A stretch of DNA of 64,000 bases, from NCBI RefSeq assembly GCF_902362185.1, contig NC_044498.1, positions 10,368,065 through 10,432,064 of the forward strand. The letters run 5' to 3'. Made by a program: the position numbers and the translations under genes. Below are positions 30,817 to 43,016 of this stretch, piece after piece. Source of the DNA: Chanos chanos (lineage: Eukaryota; Chordata; Actinopteri; Gonorynchiformes; Chanidae). Position 1 is the first letter of the stretch, and each line of letters starts with the position of its first letter. Below the pieces are notes generated by a model, which was not told the DNA's origin, made no database searches, and saw only the letters and a program-made list of their open reading frames with translations.

Positions 30817-33800
30817 AATCTGTGGTCTGTATCGGACTAACTGTAACATGTTAGAGACATATTGACTAAGTGGATCCATCAAATGTCTCTCTTCTTCGAA
30901 GGATTGACTTCCCAGCACCTTTTTATTTTTTTCTCTATTTCACAGTGTGCAGTGTCTTACAACGTGCTGTCTCGCCATGGTTTTTTTTTTTTTTCACAGA
31001 TCTACATGCAGTGCTGTGGACAGGAGGATGTGAATATTGATGAAAAACATAGCCAGAGCACCGTCTTCCTTCAGGCCGCTACCTCCTCAGCTCACCACAC
31101 CGCTCCACCAACCCGCCCAGCACCTTCAGACGTGGACATAAGCCACAGGTGAGGGAGCCCAGGTGTCCTTTTTTCAGTTCCTTGAAATTGATCTTTGAGA
31201 GTCTGAGATCTCAGAGGATTATCAGCTACAAACACATTCCAAATGCTCCTGTGTAATTATTGTATGGTTTAGGAATGCCCCAGGAACGGTTTGAAAGCCA
31301 GTTTGCATGACATGGAGTTCTGTGAGAGTGCTATACATTGTGCTTGTAATTAATAATTACAAGAAATAACTCATCACACTTTGGTAAATATGGCTGGTCT
31401 TAAGAGATTTTTTTGTATTAAGTATTAAGTGGAACTTAACCTGATTTTTGCTTCATCAGAGCTTATGTAGTGGATGTTGTCTTTTTGATTTTGTTATGTT
31501 AGTCTAGTCTAATCCTATCGTGATTCAGTTTTTCTTTCCCGGTACAGTCCTGGCCAAATCTGTAATGATGCTTGATAATCTTGATATATTTTAAATGCTT
31601 CCTCCTCAGTTATAGGAGTCCTGAGTCTGTGGAAATGGACGAGATTATGGCCGCAATGGTGCTCACCAGTCTGTCCTGTAGTCCAGTGGTCCAGAGCCCC
31701 CCACAGAGGGACCTCCTGCCAAGTAAGCTGTTACCACGGGAACCTGAGAAATTAGCCAGCCTGGCTGACTGCAAAACCTATTTCCTCGTACAATGTGTGC
31801 TTAGGCACTTAGTACAATAACTTCAGTCTCTTTCAGGCAGTTTTAATTGCACTGTGACAGGTCTGCAGCTTAATTATGTAGACATCTTAGGTCATATTTA
31901 TTTGATTAGACTCTCTCAAACCATACAGTAAAAATGAATATGTCATCAGTGGTTTTGAGCAAAACCCAGCAAATGAGATATGGAATACATACAATGAAAA
32001 TGCATTACTTTGAGTATTGTATTGAGCTACAGTTGTACTCCAGAATGCCACTCTACGCAACAAGATGGCACTGTATAGTTTCCACATAAAGTAAGGTTGC
32101 TATGGATATGCTTGCTCGTGCATATTGTCAGAAACACTTCTTTTATTTGTAGCTGCAGCTGGAGACATGGAATGTGGAGGGGGAGAGCTCTCTGACAGTG
32201 GCAGCAGTGGCTACTGGAGCTGGGACCATGGCAGTGTAAGCCCCGCCCCTTCTCCTTCTGTCACTGATACTGACGGAAGCCTCGGTCAACCAGCAGATGA
32301 AGGCCTCCAAATGGAACAGGATCAAGGGTCATGTGACGAGACTGACGTCAGGAGGTCTAAGGTGAGAATAAAAGTCTTGTTACTGTACAGAACATAGGAA
32401 GATGTTGAAGAATTCTGAAAACAAAAGAAAACCTCATCACATCTCATTATATCCTATTCAGTTTGACACTGAAATAAATTGTTATTTCTTGTCTCTCAGA
32501 CTTCCAGCAGGGGGGCATACAGGTGTTTGTGGCCTAACTGTGGGAAGGTGCTGACATCACGTGTTGGGATGAAACGGCACATCTGCATTCTCCACCTGGG
32601 GTGAGTGCATTTGCATGAGTTGTTTTGGATCAGAGGGATGTGTCATAATTAATGGTATGTTGCATCGGATTTAAATTGCAGAGTGTAAATGAAAAGTGTC
32701 TCAAACTCTTCTACTGCAGTTTTGATAAAAAGTAAAGAGTAGCAATTCACTAAATTTGCTACATTATATTCAGTTTCCTGAATACCTGAAAAGGCTTTTT
32801 AAAACTTAATTCAGAAGCACTGAGTAATTCTCTTCTTTTCTACCCTCTTGCTTTCTCTTTCTCTCAGTGGTGGCTCCGATCAGTCCCAGAGGGAGGAGGA
32901 CTTTTACTATACAGAGATCTCCTCAGAAGAGGAGGATCACGCTCCATGCTCTCCTGCTCCTTCGTTCTCCAGCGGAGCCTGGTCCTCCTGCAGCTCCTCA
33001 CATGGGCAGCCCACCCCCGGTCCCCACGGCACTTCAGCTCAGTCCAGCCCACTCAGCCAGTCTGCCCCTAGCAGCGTGTGGCAGATCCACACAGAACATC
33101 TCTACCAGGTCACAAGCACATTCTTGCTCATGTCTATATCTAGAATCAGTTGTGTTACGCCAAACCTTGTGGAACGCGGTTTACCACCACAAAATAATGA
33201 TCATACATCTATTTATTTATGAGGGTTAGACATTTTTGACATACCTCATCATTGTTTGACTATGCATATTTTTGGGTTTGAACACAAAGCGTTCTATATT
33301 TACACTATTTTTTTTTCAACATTGGCTAACATTGTTATTTCATTCCTATATAAATGATCTTTTAAAAATCATTTTTAAGTTTTCTGATGGTTTGCCTCTT
33401 TGTCATTATCTCTTTGGGAATCTTGTCTTGAAAGTTACATGTTGCTGCGTGAACTATATATAACTGTAGATAGCTTGTATGTGATATTAGTATGTTTGAA
33501 AATATGTTAGTCTGCAGTCACACGGTCCTCAGCAGTGTGTCATGTTGTCAGACAGAGTATGAAGACAGCTGCCTCAGAAAGTCAGCCTTGTTCCTGATTT
33601 ATGTGTCCATAATATGACAGAGTTCCTTTGACATTCAGTTCTCACAGCCTGAAAGAGACTGACCACAGAATCCTGTGCATTCTCTTATTAGTCAAAGCCG
33701 CGAGCGTTGTTTCCGAGACAAAAATACTGCTTTTCTCTCACTTAGTTGATATTTATAAATTAGTGCAGATCTTGTTCTAAAATAGACGATCCCACGTGGC

Positions 33801-35565
33801 CCCAAAATGTATTCAGAATTTGTTTTTTCTCCCATTATTGTCAAGTAACAACACTTGCTTAATATAACTACGTGAAAAATTATTTGGAGCTTCAAAAGAT
33901 TTCATGTACATAATTACTGTTCAGATCACCCATACTGTTTAGACATACATATCACACATTTCACTACCGTACAGTATACGGAATGAAATATTTTTAAAGA
34001 AGCATGTCCATAGGACGAAAGATATATTCCAGTTTTATGCGGAATACCTGAGTTATTATGATTTTATGCAAAACGCTCACGTATTCTGGTTATTAAACTG
34101 CTCATGTGTTGGCCTTACCGCAGTAACCACCTATCACCCACCTTTTCCCTATAGTGTTGTGTATATAAACACGGTCTTTATTGTAAGGAGGTGTAATGTA
34201 GCATTTTACTCAAATCTTAGAACTTTATGTCTGTTTATTTCAACAGGCATGTGCACCCATCCAGGTAACTGTGTCCCCAGGGTCGCCAACATCGTGCGGC
34301 TGGACTCCGCCCAGTGAGCTCCAGCAGAGACCTCAGGTGGGTCATTGTCTCTGGTGCCCCTAGTTTGAGATGACATGAAAGCAGTGGTCAGATGAAAGTG
34401 ATGTTCCAGGGTTTGATTTGAAGCTTTTCAGGCCAAAACATGCCCTACTTACTCCAGTGATATTGCAGTTGCAGGATATTTTTGGCTCTCTGTGTGCATT
34501 TGGTCCATAGTTCCTAGTCATCTTAGCTGATTTTGTAGTTATTTTGGACGCAGCCCTGAAGGGAGAAGACTGCAGTTTAAGTATTATGCACCTCAGTTTG
34601 TAAGGAAAAGAAAGGAGATTGGGTGAGGGAGGTATTAGATGCATTTCAGGCTGAAGTGACGAAAACATGACAGGAACAATCTCTCACTAGTGGTATCTTA
34701 TAGTATCCTACATACAATATGTGTGTTAACGGTTTTGTATGTGAGTGAGTGAGTGTGTATGTGTTTGTGTGTGGGTTTCAGTACAGTTTAAATTTGTGTA
34801 ATTGTTTTGCCCCCTTGCCATAAATGTACCTGTGAAATACTTAAATGAAAGACTGAGATTGTAGCTGAAGTAATGTGAATGATAATGGTTGGTAACAGCA
34901 GTACTTCAAACAACTGGACACTCTCAATTCTCATCCCTCAGGTCCCCTCGTCTCGCAGCCGATCAGTCAGCGTCGGAGAGCAGTGGTTGCAGCGCAACAG
35001 CGCCCCCACCAGATCACAGACCATGAGTGCATCTCCCTCCAGAGGCCACTGCTCATTCAGGTCAGTGTTGCTCCACCCTCCGTTAAAATCTCTCCACAAA
35101 GCACATGTTTACTGTAGCTTGGATACGAGGGTATGAATGAAGAAGTGCCCCACACTTACAAATTATTTAGACATTTACTTACAAATAGACTGTAAACAAA
35201 GTATGGCTGCGATCGTTTAAGAGCTCATTTAGCATGAACGATCTAACAGTCCTGCAATTACTGCCTTTGGATAGTAAGATATGGCTTATTGTATCTCCCA
35301 CGTGTTCTGACTAACCAGCTCTGTCCTTTCACAGGAACAAGGTTATTAGTATTTGTATGAGCCATTATGATATTATAACATAGATACAATATATTACATT
35401 TATTTGGAAATATGAAATTAATGTTTTGCTCCCTGTTCTGTTTTCACCAAAAGGAAAGGCAGAGGTGAGGCCAAAAAATGCCGGAAAGTATACGGCGTGG
35501 AACGTCGGGAACAGTGGTGCACCGCATGCCGTTGGAAGAAAGCATGTCAGCGCTTCCCTGACTAA
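30578..35565 (+). CDS. znf395: zinc finger protein 395 (C2H2 plus C-clamp factor)
   Basis: Transcription factor of the SLC2A4RG/ZNF395/ZNF704 family, linked in mammals to hypoxia and interferon-response genes. Coding exons: 30578-30646, 31000-31148, 31610-31722, 32153-32361, 32500-32600, 32868-33108, 34247-34336, 34942-35060, 35454-35565; phases agree and give 400 aa. Landmarks: [19 protein letters not shown] (about 80-98), the single zinc finger with C189, C194, H207 and H212 (C-x4-C-x12-H-x4-H), REEDFYYTE soon after it, and a C-terminal C-clamp with C373, C386, C389 and C395 in [25 protein letters not shown], the residues around [10 protein letters not shown] and the end CQRFPD favour ZNF395 over ZNF704. 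The last acceptor (TTCACCAAAAG) is only moderately pyrimidine-rich. Upstream exons are not resolved. The gene sits between the PAG-like gene and pnoc; ZNF395-PNOC adjacency is conserved with human 8p21. Confidence 0.95.
30732..30853. repeat. 122-bp palindrome with (TA)n centre, MITE-like
   Basis: The left arm starts TAACATGTTACAGTTAGTCC at 30732 and the right arm, read on the other strand from 30853, is the same. The arms match without a mismatch for about 40 bases up to ATTTATATATATA, and a TA-repeat core fills the centre. It lies in znf395 intron 1. Palindromic ends and TA at the borders suggest a small Tc1/mariner-type MITE or a TA-mediated foldback element. Confidence 0.9.
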
Positions 35566-37573
35566 AAAAACAAACAAAAAAAAAGAGGAAAAAAAGACTT
35601 TTGGAGAGAAGGGGGGAGTCTCCATTTTTTTCTTCCTTCTTCTGACTATTTCTGACACTGTAGTAAACATCAAGAAACCCATTTTTCCTGTTTTTTTTGT
35701 TTTTGTTTACCTGCTTTTGATTTCCCACAAGAGTAAAAGTGTTTTGTTTTTGTTTTTTTTTATTTTATTTTCCCTCTAAGTGAGCACTGATGCTGATTGT
35801 GCAATGTGGTAGGCCCCCTGATCCTTTTTTTTTTGGGCAAACTTAGCCTTCACACAAAGTTTAAAGTGTCACACGTTTATGGAAAGTGTTGTTTCTCCTC
35901 CCTATGCTACTCTTCAGCCTCACCTGAGATTATTTAAGTGGTTGTTATTTTAGTGTATTGTAAACAATATATTGACCTAAACTTTTTTATGGTTTTTTTT
36001 TTTTTCTACTGTCTTTTTGTTTGTTAGCCTGAAAGGTCTCATGTCATGTATGGTCTGTATTATTTTTTTAAGTATTTACTCGGATGTATGGAGTACAAAG
36101 ACTTTTTTTTTTTTTGACCAAGGGTCCAATGTACAAAAAAAAAAAAAAAACTCACAGCGCTTCCTAATCATTCAGACTGCCAGAGAAATGGCTATGGTGC
36201 ACTTGAGTGGTTGCCCGAACAGATATTTGTCATATTTTTGACCAGAAATGTCTTCTTTTTTTTTTTTTCTTTTGATAGAGACCGTGTGCAGCTATGACTT
36301 ACTGACTGAATACCAAAGTGTTATTGCAATGGTGATACAAAGGGAGTTTTGATTTATTCCTTTTGTTAGTAGCTAATCATCAACCCAAAACAGTATTGCA
36401 GTCTTATTTGTGTAAAGTTGGACCATGCCCTTGGGAACATTTAATACTACAGGTTTTGAAGTTACAACAAAATACTGTGGAAAAAAAGACATTGTTAAGT
36501 ATGATTAAAAATCACATATATCAAAAACAAAGGAGGGTGAAACACTGGTAATTTCTGCATGACAATCCACAGGAGAAATAGTAAACTATTTTATTGTGTT
36601 TTTTTGTGAACTGTTCCTATATATAAGCCTTGAAATTATTAAAATTTGGAAATGTAATGGTAGTAATTGGAAAAAGGGAAAAAAAGATATCTTTTAAATG
36701 CACAGTTTTAACAAGTAAGTATGCCAACACATCCAGCGTATACATAAAAGGAAAGAACACTGATTTACACTTTATCAACCTTCTTTGTTACCATTTGATT
36801 GATACTCACTCAAAATAACCCTCTGGATTTAAGCGGTAGAGATGGTATGACAGGAAGAATGGTCACAAACTAATCTCATTTGTATGTATACAACTAAACT
36901 CAATATGATAGACAGCATGCAAAATTCATTATTCGTCTTTTTGTTTGTTTGTTTTTGAGCCGCTATTCTTCCCATTTAAATAAATGTCAAAATGATATGG
37001 AGGACACAAAGGCTTTCTGCAGGGATGGTGTGTTCCAGGAATAAACCCCAGAGGGCGGTGTTGCTCATCGGAAAGGCTTAGCAGAGGCATAAGAGACTAG
37101 TCTCTGCAATACTGTTCCAAGAACATGTCTGTGTCCTAGACATAGCTATATTGTAACAAGCTCTAAATTTTCAGACATAAACTATATCCTACAACTACAC
37201 CAAAGGGTGACCTGTCAATTTCCCTGAAGGAGTTAAAAAAAAAAAAAACTCCATCTTGTGCCAGTTTCGAGAATGCGACCGCTAATCTAAGCAGCCTTAA
37301 GCACTCAGTAACATGGATGTCATTGTCTGAATGAATGAGTCTATGAAATAGACCAGTGTGCAAAACGAAACAAAAGTAAAGTGCGCTTTAGTCAAATGCT
37401 TCTCTCTTATGCGAGGCATCAATACGAAAAAAAGCAGCTTGCTGAATCACCACAGGCATTCAACACGTTCTTAGGCTTAATGTACATTTTGTACGTCTGT
37501 TTCAGCGATGTTGAAAACTCTGTTCATTTTTATTTTATTTTATGAATCCTTTATGTTAGAGTAAAGCAATAAA
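35566..37573 (+). other. znf395: znf395 3' UTR and following sequence
   Basis: Poly-A and poly-T rich sequence after the znf395 stop. AATAAA occurs at 36979-36984 and 37568-37573; the first gives a 3' UTR of about 1.4 kb. The open frame continuing from the last exon at 35426-35779 lies in another frame and is not coding. A CTCF-like CCCCAGAGGGCGGTG sits at 37046-37060. Confidence 0.5.
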
Positions 37574-38477
37574 ACATGATGCCAGACAAAACCCGCGGGA
37601 ATTGTCATAATTAAATGCGTAGGGCTGACAAGGGCCTTACAAATGTGACTCTTCATGGCTTGGTTTTGCGAAACTGGTCATTTCCTAAAACGCCTGCTAG
37701 GCCATTTAGTTGTAGTGTCGCAGTGTTTTCATCCGCCAGGTTTATACATTTTGCTATGTTGCGTCATACCTCTCGTCGTCAATTACATTTGTGTGTTGGT
37801 AAACCACTTAATTCCAGTTTATCCACCAGCCAAACAGCTGGTCATTAGTCCCAAAGTTGCTACTTACGATGATGGGGACTTGGCGGTAGTTAGCTAGCAT
37901 TGTTGCACAACCGTAGCAAAGATCATTTAATATGCAGCTATCGCTAAGATATGTTAATTCGTTGTTCTTAATTGGCTATGAGAGCATCTTTATGTAGTGT
38001 TAACGATTCAGTGCGAAACTGCTGATGCCCAAACGATTATCCTTTATGTTTAGAGACCAATTTTTAACGATTTCAATGTATATTTGTAATGATTTCAAAA
38101 TCAACGCCGAAGCCCTTTTCATTATCTAGCATTTACACACCTTATTCGTTTATTATTATTTTTTTCTTCTTCTTAATAATTCTGTTCAGGTTTTCAGTGC
38201 CGCTGAAAGCATCCGTCACATCCTCTCCTAACTCGCATGTAAACGATCCATCCTTGGTCCCAAGAAGGTCAAAATTGACACGAGAACACTTATATTTCTT
38301 GGGATTCATTTAAATTATGTGTTTTGGAGATTGATTGATCAGATATGCATTCCAGTCCTGTACATACTCACAATATAGTTTGGGCTACACCTTCTGACAT
38401 AGTTTGGTTCACTATAAAAAAATATATCGATGTAGCTAAATTTGCGGAGATTGTCCTGATTTCTGGTGTTGGATATT
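37574..38477. other. intergenic between znf395 and pnoc, convergent
   Basis: No gene recognised. Overlapping open frames at 37615-37848 and 37655-37897 lack any domain. Confidence 0.45.
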
Positions 38478-38644
38478 CAGTAGGCGATTTGTAGGGGGAT
38501 GAGGGGGCATGCCATCCCCCTTCTTAGCAAAATGACCAAAATGCACCCCCCTTGATAACCTGTCATCCCCCTATATACTCTATAGAGTTCTGTCAGTGAC
38601 CATTGGGCCATCCCCCCTGTTAAAAAATAAGAAATCGCCTACTG
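38478..38644. mobile_element. 167-bp MITE-like element with 13-bp terminal inverted repeats
   Basis: The left end reads CAGTAGGCGATTTGTAG and the right end, read on the other strand, CAGTAGGCGATTTCTTA, so 13 bases are inverted-repeat perfect. The interior has several C6/G5 runs (GGGGGATGAGGGGG, CCATCCCCC) that can also pair. CAG...CTG ends suggest a hAT-type non-autonomous element, but no clear 8-base target duplication was found. Confidence 0.55.
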
Positions 38645-38798
38645 GGCTTTTTGAATTCAACTTAGTTATGTATCGTTTTCCATTATATATTACCGTGCAG
38701 CAAAGACAAAAGCATGTAGGCCTAGTGGTACCTAGATTGTGAATATACACAATGCTGAAACGCCTAACCAATCAGCTTCAAAGACTGGATCTATCTAT

Positions 38799-38804
38799 TT
38801 TATT
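38799..38804 (-). terminator. pnoc: candidate poly(A) signal of pnoc
   Basis: TTTATT on the plus strand is AATAAA for the minus-strand pnoc gene, about 255 bases after its stop codon. Confidence 0.5.
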
Positions 38805-39057
38805 AACAAAAACAATCAACATTACTCATCAACAGCATGGGTTATCAAACACCATTTTTATCTTGCAAATTTTGCCATGAAAATATCAATTATACTGATG
38901 AACCTAAAACATTCCTTGGAATTTATCGATACAATGTTGGTTATTCGGTTTAGCAAGTTCTATTTTTTTGGTTCATGGTGAATGGTGGCTGTTAAAATGG
39001 TTGTGTCTACAGAGCGGTTGAGGTTAGTGGAGAGGTCAACAGCTGCGACAAAGGAAT

Positions 39058-41601
39058 CTACACCTCGCTCTGCCTTCGGATTCCTGCTGAGAGGTTGGTG
39101 AAGCGTCCTGTGCGGCCGGTTAGGCTGAGGTACTGCCTGAGCAGCTGGCTAACCCTTTTCTGGTTGTTCCACTTCCGAGCTGACTTCCGAATACCAATGA
39201 AGCCTCCGTAACGTTTCTGCAAAGGCCTTCCAGATCCCACCAGCTTCCGGAATCCATGGCGGCCCCTCATGAAGCCACCAAAGCGTTTGGCTAGGTTGAT
39301 GGCTGCCTCTCCGTCACTTTCCTCTCTTTCATCAACGCCATCCCCTTCCTTCTCTATCCTCGACCCGATTTCCGAATCGTAGGGCGTCCCAAGGCGGTTT
39401 GAGGTCTGCTCATCAGCAGACTGCTGGCTCTCGAGAGCTTGTGCCGCGTGGCGGAAACGTTCCAAAGCCTCTGAGTACTCCAAACCCCCATCCTCATCCT
39501 CAAAGCTCACTGTGGCCAGAGGCTGCACGTCCCCCGAGCGTTTTGATGTAGCCTCCTCCTGTGGGAGTGGAGGGACCTGTTTCAGGCTGACTGCCTGGTT
39601 GCATAGATCCCAGGCCAAAGATGGAGAGGTCTGGGACTCACATTCCAACAGACATACCTGACAAGACACAGTGGACATCTCATGAGTCAGGGACAGCAAC
39701 TTTACCAGAATCACCCCATCTATGTAATGGACTGTGAAATGGTATGTGTAAGGCCCTGCTCTCTCAGGCAGAAGAACTAAATGGAAATGTTCATTTTGTC
39801 CCTTATCCGTTTCAGCTAAGCCTTTACAGAGATTCAGGTCTTTATGAAATTGTTCATCTGTGACACTGTGTGTAGGGGTTTGTTTGTACTTCACGGTGCT
39901 GATGTGTATAACTGTAGGTGTGGGCTAATCTGTGAAGCACGTTGCAATTAAAAAGTCATATTCTACTGCGAACAGAGATCATAAATGGAAATGCACTATA
40001 AGAACCTGAAATGGAAACCGCATGCATTTGCCCATGAAAATTAATGATCTGTTACAAATGAATTGTGGACAATGAGGGTTTTTTTTTTTGTTTTTCAGAG
40101 CAATTCAGAGCATCTTTGAGGGACTGTGGGATAATGTGGGTGTGTGGTCTAGTGTGTGTGTGTGTGTTATTTGATTAAGTATATGAAGGTCCACCTACAA
40201 ATTGATTCATGAGGCAAATCTGTGAGAGTAAATGTGTGTTTGTTCTAGCACGCAAACAACATTGTGTATGTTATGTTTGTCCTTGTGATTCTGTCATGGA
40301 GAGATTAGGCCTGAGGGGATCCATCTGGAATTCATAAGGATGCCTTCGCTAAGTGTCAGTCACTTCTACCCGCCACATCTCCGACTGATAATACTGCAGC
40401 AGCCAATTACATGCACATATTACCCCAATCAGTCTAGACACAGCTGTTTGGTCTATAACGCCATTAGCAGCAAAATTACAGCTATATTGCGATATCATGC
40501 CTTTTAGCAGAAAATGCCATAATTCAAAGGATCGATTAAATATTCATTATGCACTATACATCTACACTATGTGGAGAAGCAATGTATTGGTACAGTATGT
40601 CTCTACTGTTGATCACTGCACACTAGCTCGCTATTTGTCGTTTATTTTTACAGTATCAAAAAGTGCTAAATGCTAGATATAAAGGATGGACTCAACAGTC
40701 TCAACAGTCCCTCAACAGGATTCATCAGTTGCGCCTTGTGCCCTGATCTCACATTAGGTCAATAATAGGGAGATAGCAGCACCCTCCTACAATACTGCTG
40801 GGGGGGGGGGGGGTGCAAATGTAATAATGACACTACTCATGAAAAGTATTGCATTATCTTAGGCTTTAGACTGATGTAAATGAATGAAATGGTTCCTATG
40901 CTAAGTGTGAAGTGATTTATTAAGTTTACCCATTTGATGCTATGGATTACTACATGTTACTTGGATTTGGTCTTTCTGACAAAGCTCTAAGTGAATTAAT
41001 TTCGTTACATTTTGGGAGGTAAGTGATATCAGAAAGAATAATTATTCCCAGTGGAATTCCTGAAGGGTCAGTAATTCTCTTCTGTTTCTAAGGCCTGTAT
41101 TTTTAGGGTGAGTATACTACACAGTTGTGTTAACTGTGTCAGCTAATATTTACAGATGCCAGTGCTGTGTTAAGGACATCACCTGAAGCTATTCAAGCCC
41201 TTTCAATCAAGGCTCTATACAGAATTCTATCGAAAAAAAGAAATTCAGTTGTAGTAATAAAATAGTAAGATGTTCATTTAAGTTTTTATTTATTTATTTA
41301 TTTATTTATTTTTATTAAAGCCCTAATAGTGGATCTGAGGGAAGTCTGGGACAGTGCTCAGATATTCACACTCAGTCTCTTTAAAGAACAGGAGAGAGAG
41401 ATTGTGGTGTGTTTTCTCACCAGTGTGTTGAAGGCTTGCTGCTCAGGTAGCAAAAGTCCACAGGCTAAACAGTCCCCCTGGCAGTCACAGTGTCCCTCCA
41501 CACACAGGCAGAGGAGTAGCAGGGTCCAGAGGGCCGTCTTCATGACTTTCTTCTCAGAATGTACCAGAACAACGTGCACAGCACTGCAGCCTTGGGGTCA
41601 C
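39058..41601 (-). CDS. pnoc: prepronociceptin (nociceptin/orphanin FQ precursor)
   Basis: Neuropeptide precursor of the opioid family; nociceptin acts on the OPRL1 receptor in pain, stress and feeding circuits. Coding exons are 41543-41421 and 39657-39058 on the minus strand (phase 0 junction), 240 aa against 176 in human. Residues 1-18 form a signal peptide (MKTALWTLLLLCLCVEGH). The cysteine-rich opioid N-domain follows, with C19, C21, C25, C28, C43, C47 and C60. KR sites at 165-166, 189-190 and 208-209 release a 22-residue peptide starting FGGFMRGRHGF (167-188), YGGFIGIRKSARKWNNQ (191-207, nociceptin) and a nocistatin-II-like tail VSQLLRQYLSLT. The start at 41543 is preferred over the upstream in-frame ATG because only it begins a signal peptide. 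The exon extends 5' to an acceptor at 41601. znf395 and elp3 flank it as in human, except for stk35l. Confidence 0.95.
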
Positions 41602-42899
41602 CTAAGTACAGAGAATGAAAGGAACAAAGATGTAAAAAGTTAGAAGTATTGCATTTTCAAATACTGTGGAAACTCATTATGTTAACTGGAGTATGTGATA
41701 TGTCTTTACTGTTTCCAGTGGTTTTGACACTTATGGACTCTTATTTCCTCTAAGAGTGGAAATCATTGATATTAGATAAAAGTCACGTTTCCTGTCAGTT
41801 TCCAAACGATGATGTGGTTCTCAGTTAAAATGAAATTTTGACCGGAGTCGTAATTTATGTAGGCTGTTTATTTAGGCTGGCTGCCTTGATTAAGATGAAC
41901 TCGCACGCATTCTACTGTTAAACTTCAACAGACAATAGACTTCTACGGATTAGACCTCAATATTGCATGTGTTTTTCAGAAAACAATAACAATAAACCTA
42001 TGGCAGATGGTTCAACAAACACACATCAAAATTTTTTTTACCTGTGCAAGAGAATCGGTGAGGTATGAAATGAACTGTGAGTGGGGATGGAGCATCATAA
42101 GGCGTTATTTAATTCTTCTACTTTACTGTTTTCTACCTGCTTGTGCTTCTATCTCACGTCAACACTTATGATTACCCCAACCCGCAGTATCAGCTGGGAT
42201 TCCTCTATACCTTTTCATTGACAATTTATTTAGGACCAAGATGTTCAATTTTATTTTCTGAGAGCTGTTGTGTTGGCAGCGTCTCCGGGTAATTTCTCTA
42301 TCAGCCACTAATCAAGGCTTTAAAACTCAGGTGGGATGACTCTCGAGCCAATCAGTTCCTTTAATCACAATGCAATCAAAACCTGTACACAAAACAAGAG
42401 TTTCCCACAGGAGTTTGAATATTTGTTTTATAGGTTAAAAAATATCAAGCGTGAAGATATCAAAGACGTCCCCAGAACACAAACCAGCAAAAAAGAGCCA
42501 CTGTGAATAGTTACAACAACCAAGAGCTAGAACTGTGCCCTATCATACATAATATGAACCTTCTGACACCGAAACCAAGGCAGCATAAAGCGTTCGACAA
42601 ACACAGAAATGTATACGCAAGTTCTCCTCCAAACCATATCAGCCATGTGCTATAAATTGCTCTGACATACATGAAGCGCACTTTGAAAGCATGGCTCTCG
42701 ATTAACAGTTAACATAAAGGGAAATGAATGCTGGAACAATGTCTCTCCATAGGCTTTAGAATGTCCAAAAACCAAAGTACTCCACCTCCTTTCCTACCTT
42801 ATTGAACTCTGAGTCTGGATATCATTAGCTAGACTCATCATCATCCTTAATTGATATTTTAATCAGTGCGTGTTGTGTAATGAGGAGGAAATGAGAGAC

Positions 42900-42926
42900 A
42901 GAAAGAAAGAAAGAAAGAAAGAACGA

Positions 42927-42966
<40 letters not shown>

Positions 42967-43016
42967 CAGAAAGAAAGACAGAAAGAAAGAAAGAAAGAAA
43001 GAGAAAGAAAGAGAGA
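42900..43016 (+). repeat. (GAAA)n purine tract
   Basis: About 117 bases of GAAA/GACA units, nearly all purine on the plus strand with a few C interruptions. It gives spurious KERKKERK-type open frames on both strands. Confidence 0.95.

Noticed and set aside
35426-35779. 117-codon frame over the znf395 last exon
   Set aside because: It lies in a different frame from the C-clamp exon and continues into poly-A/poly-T 3' UTR.
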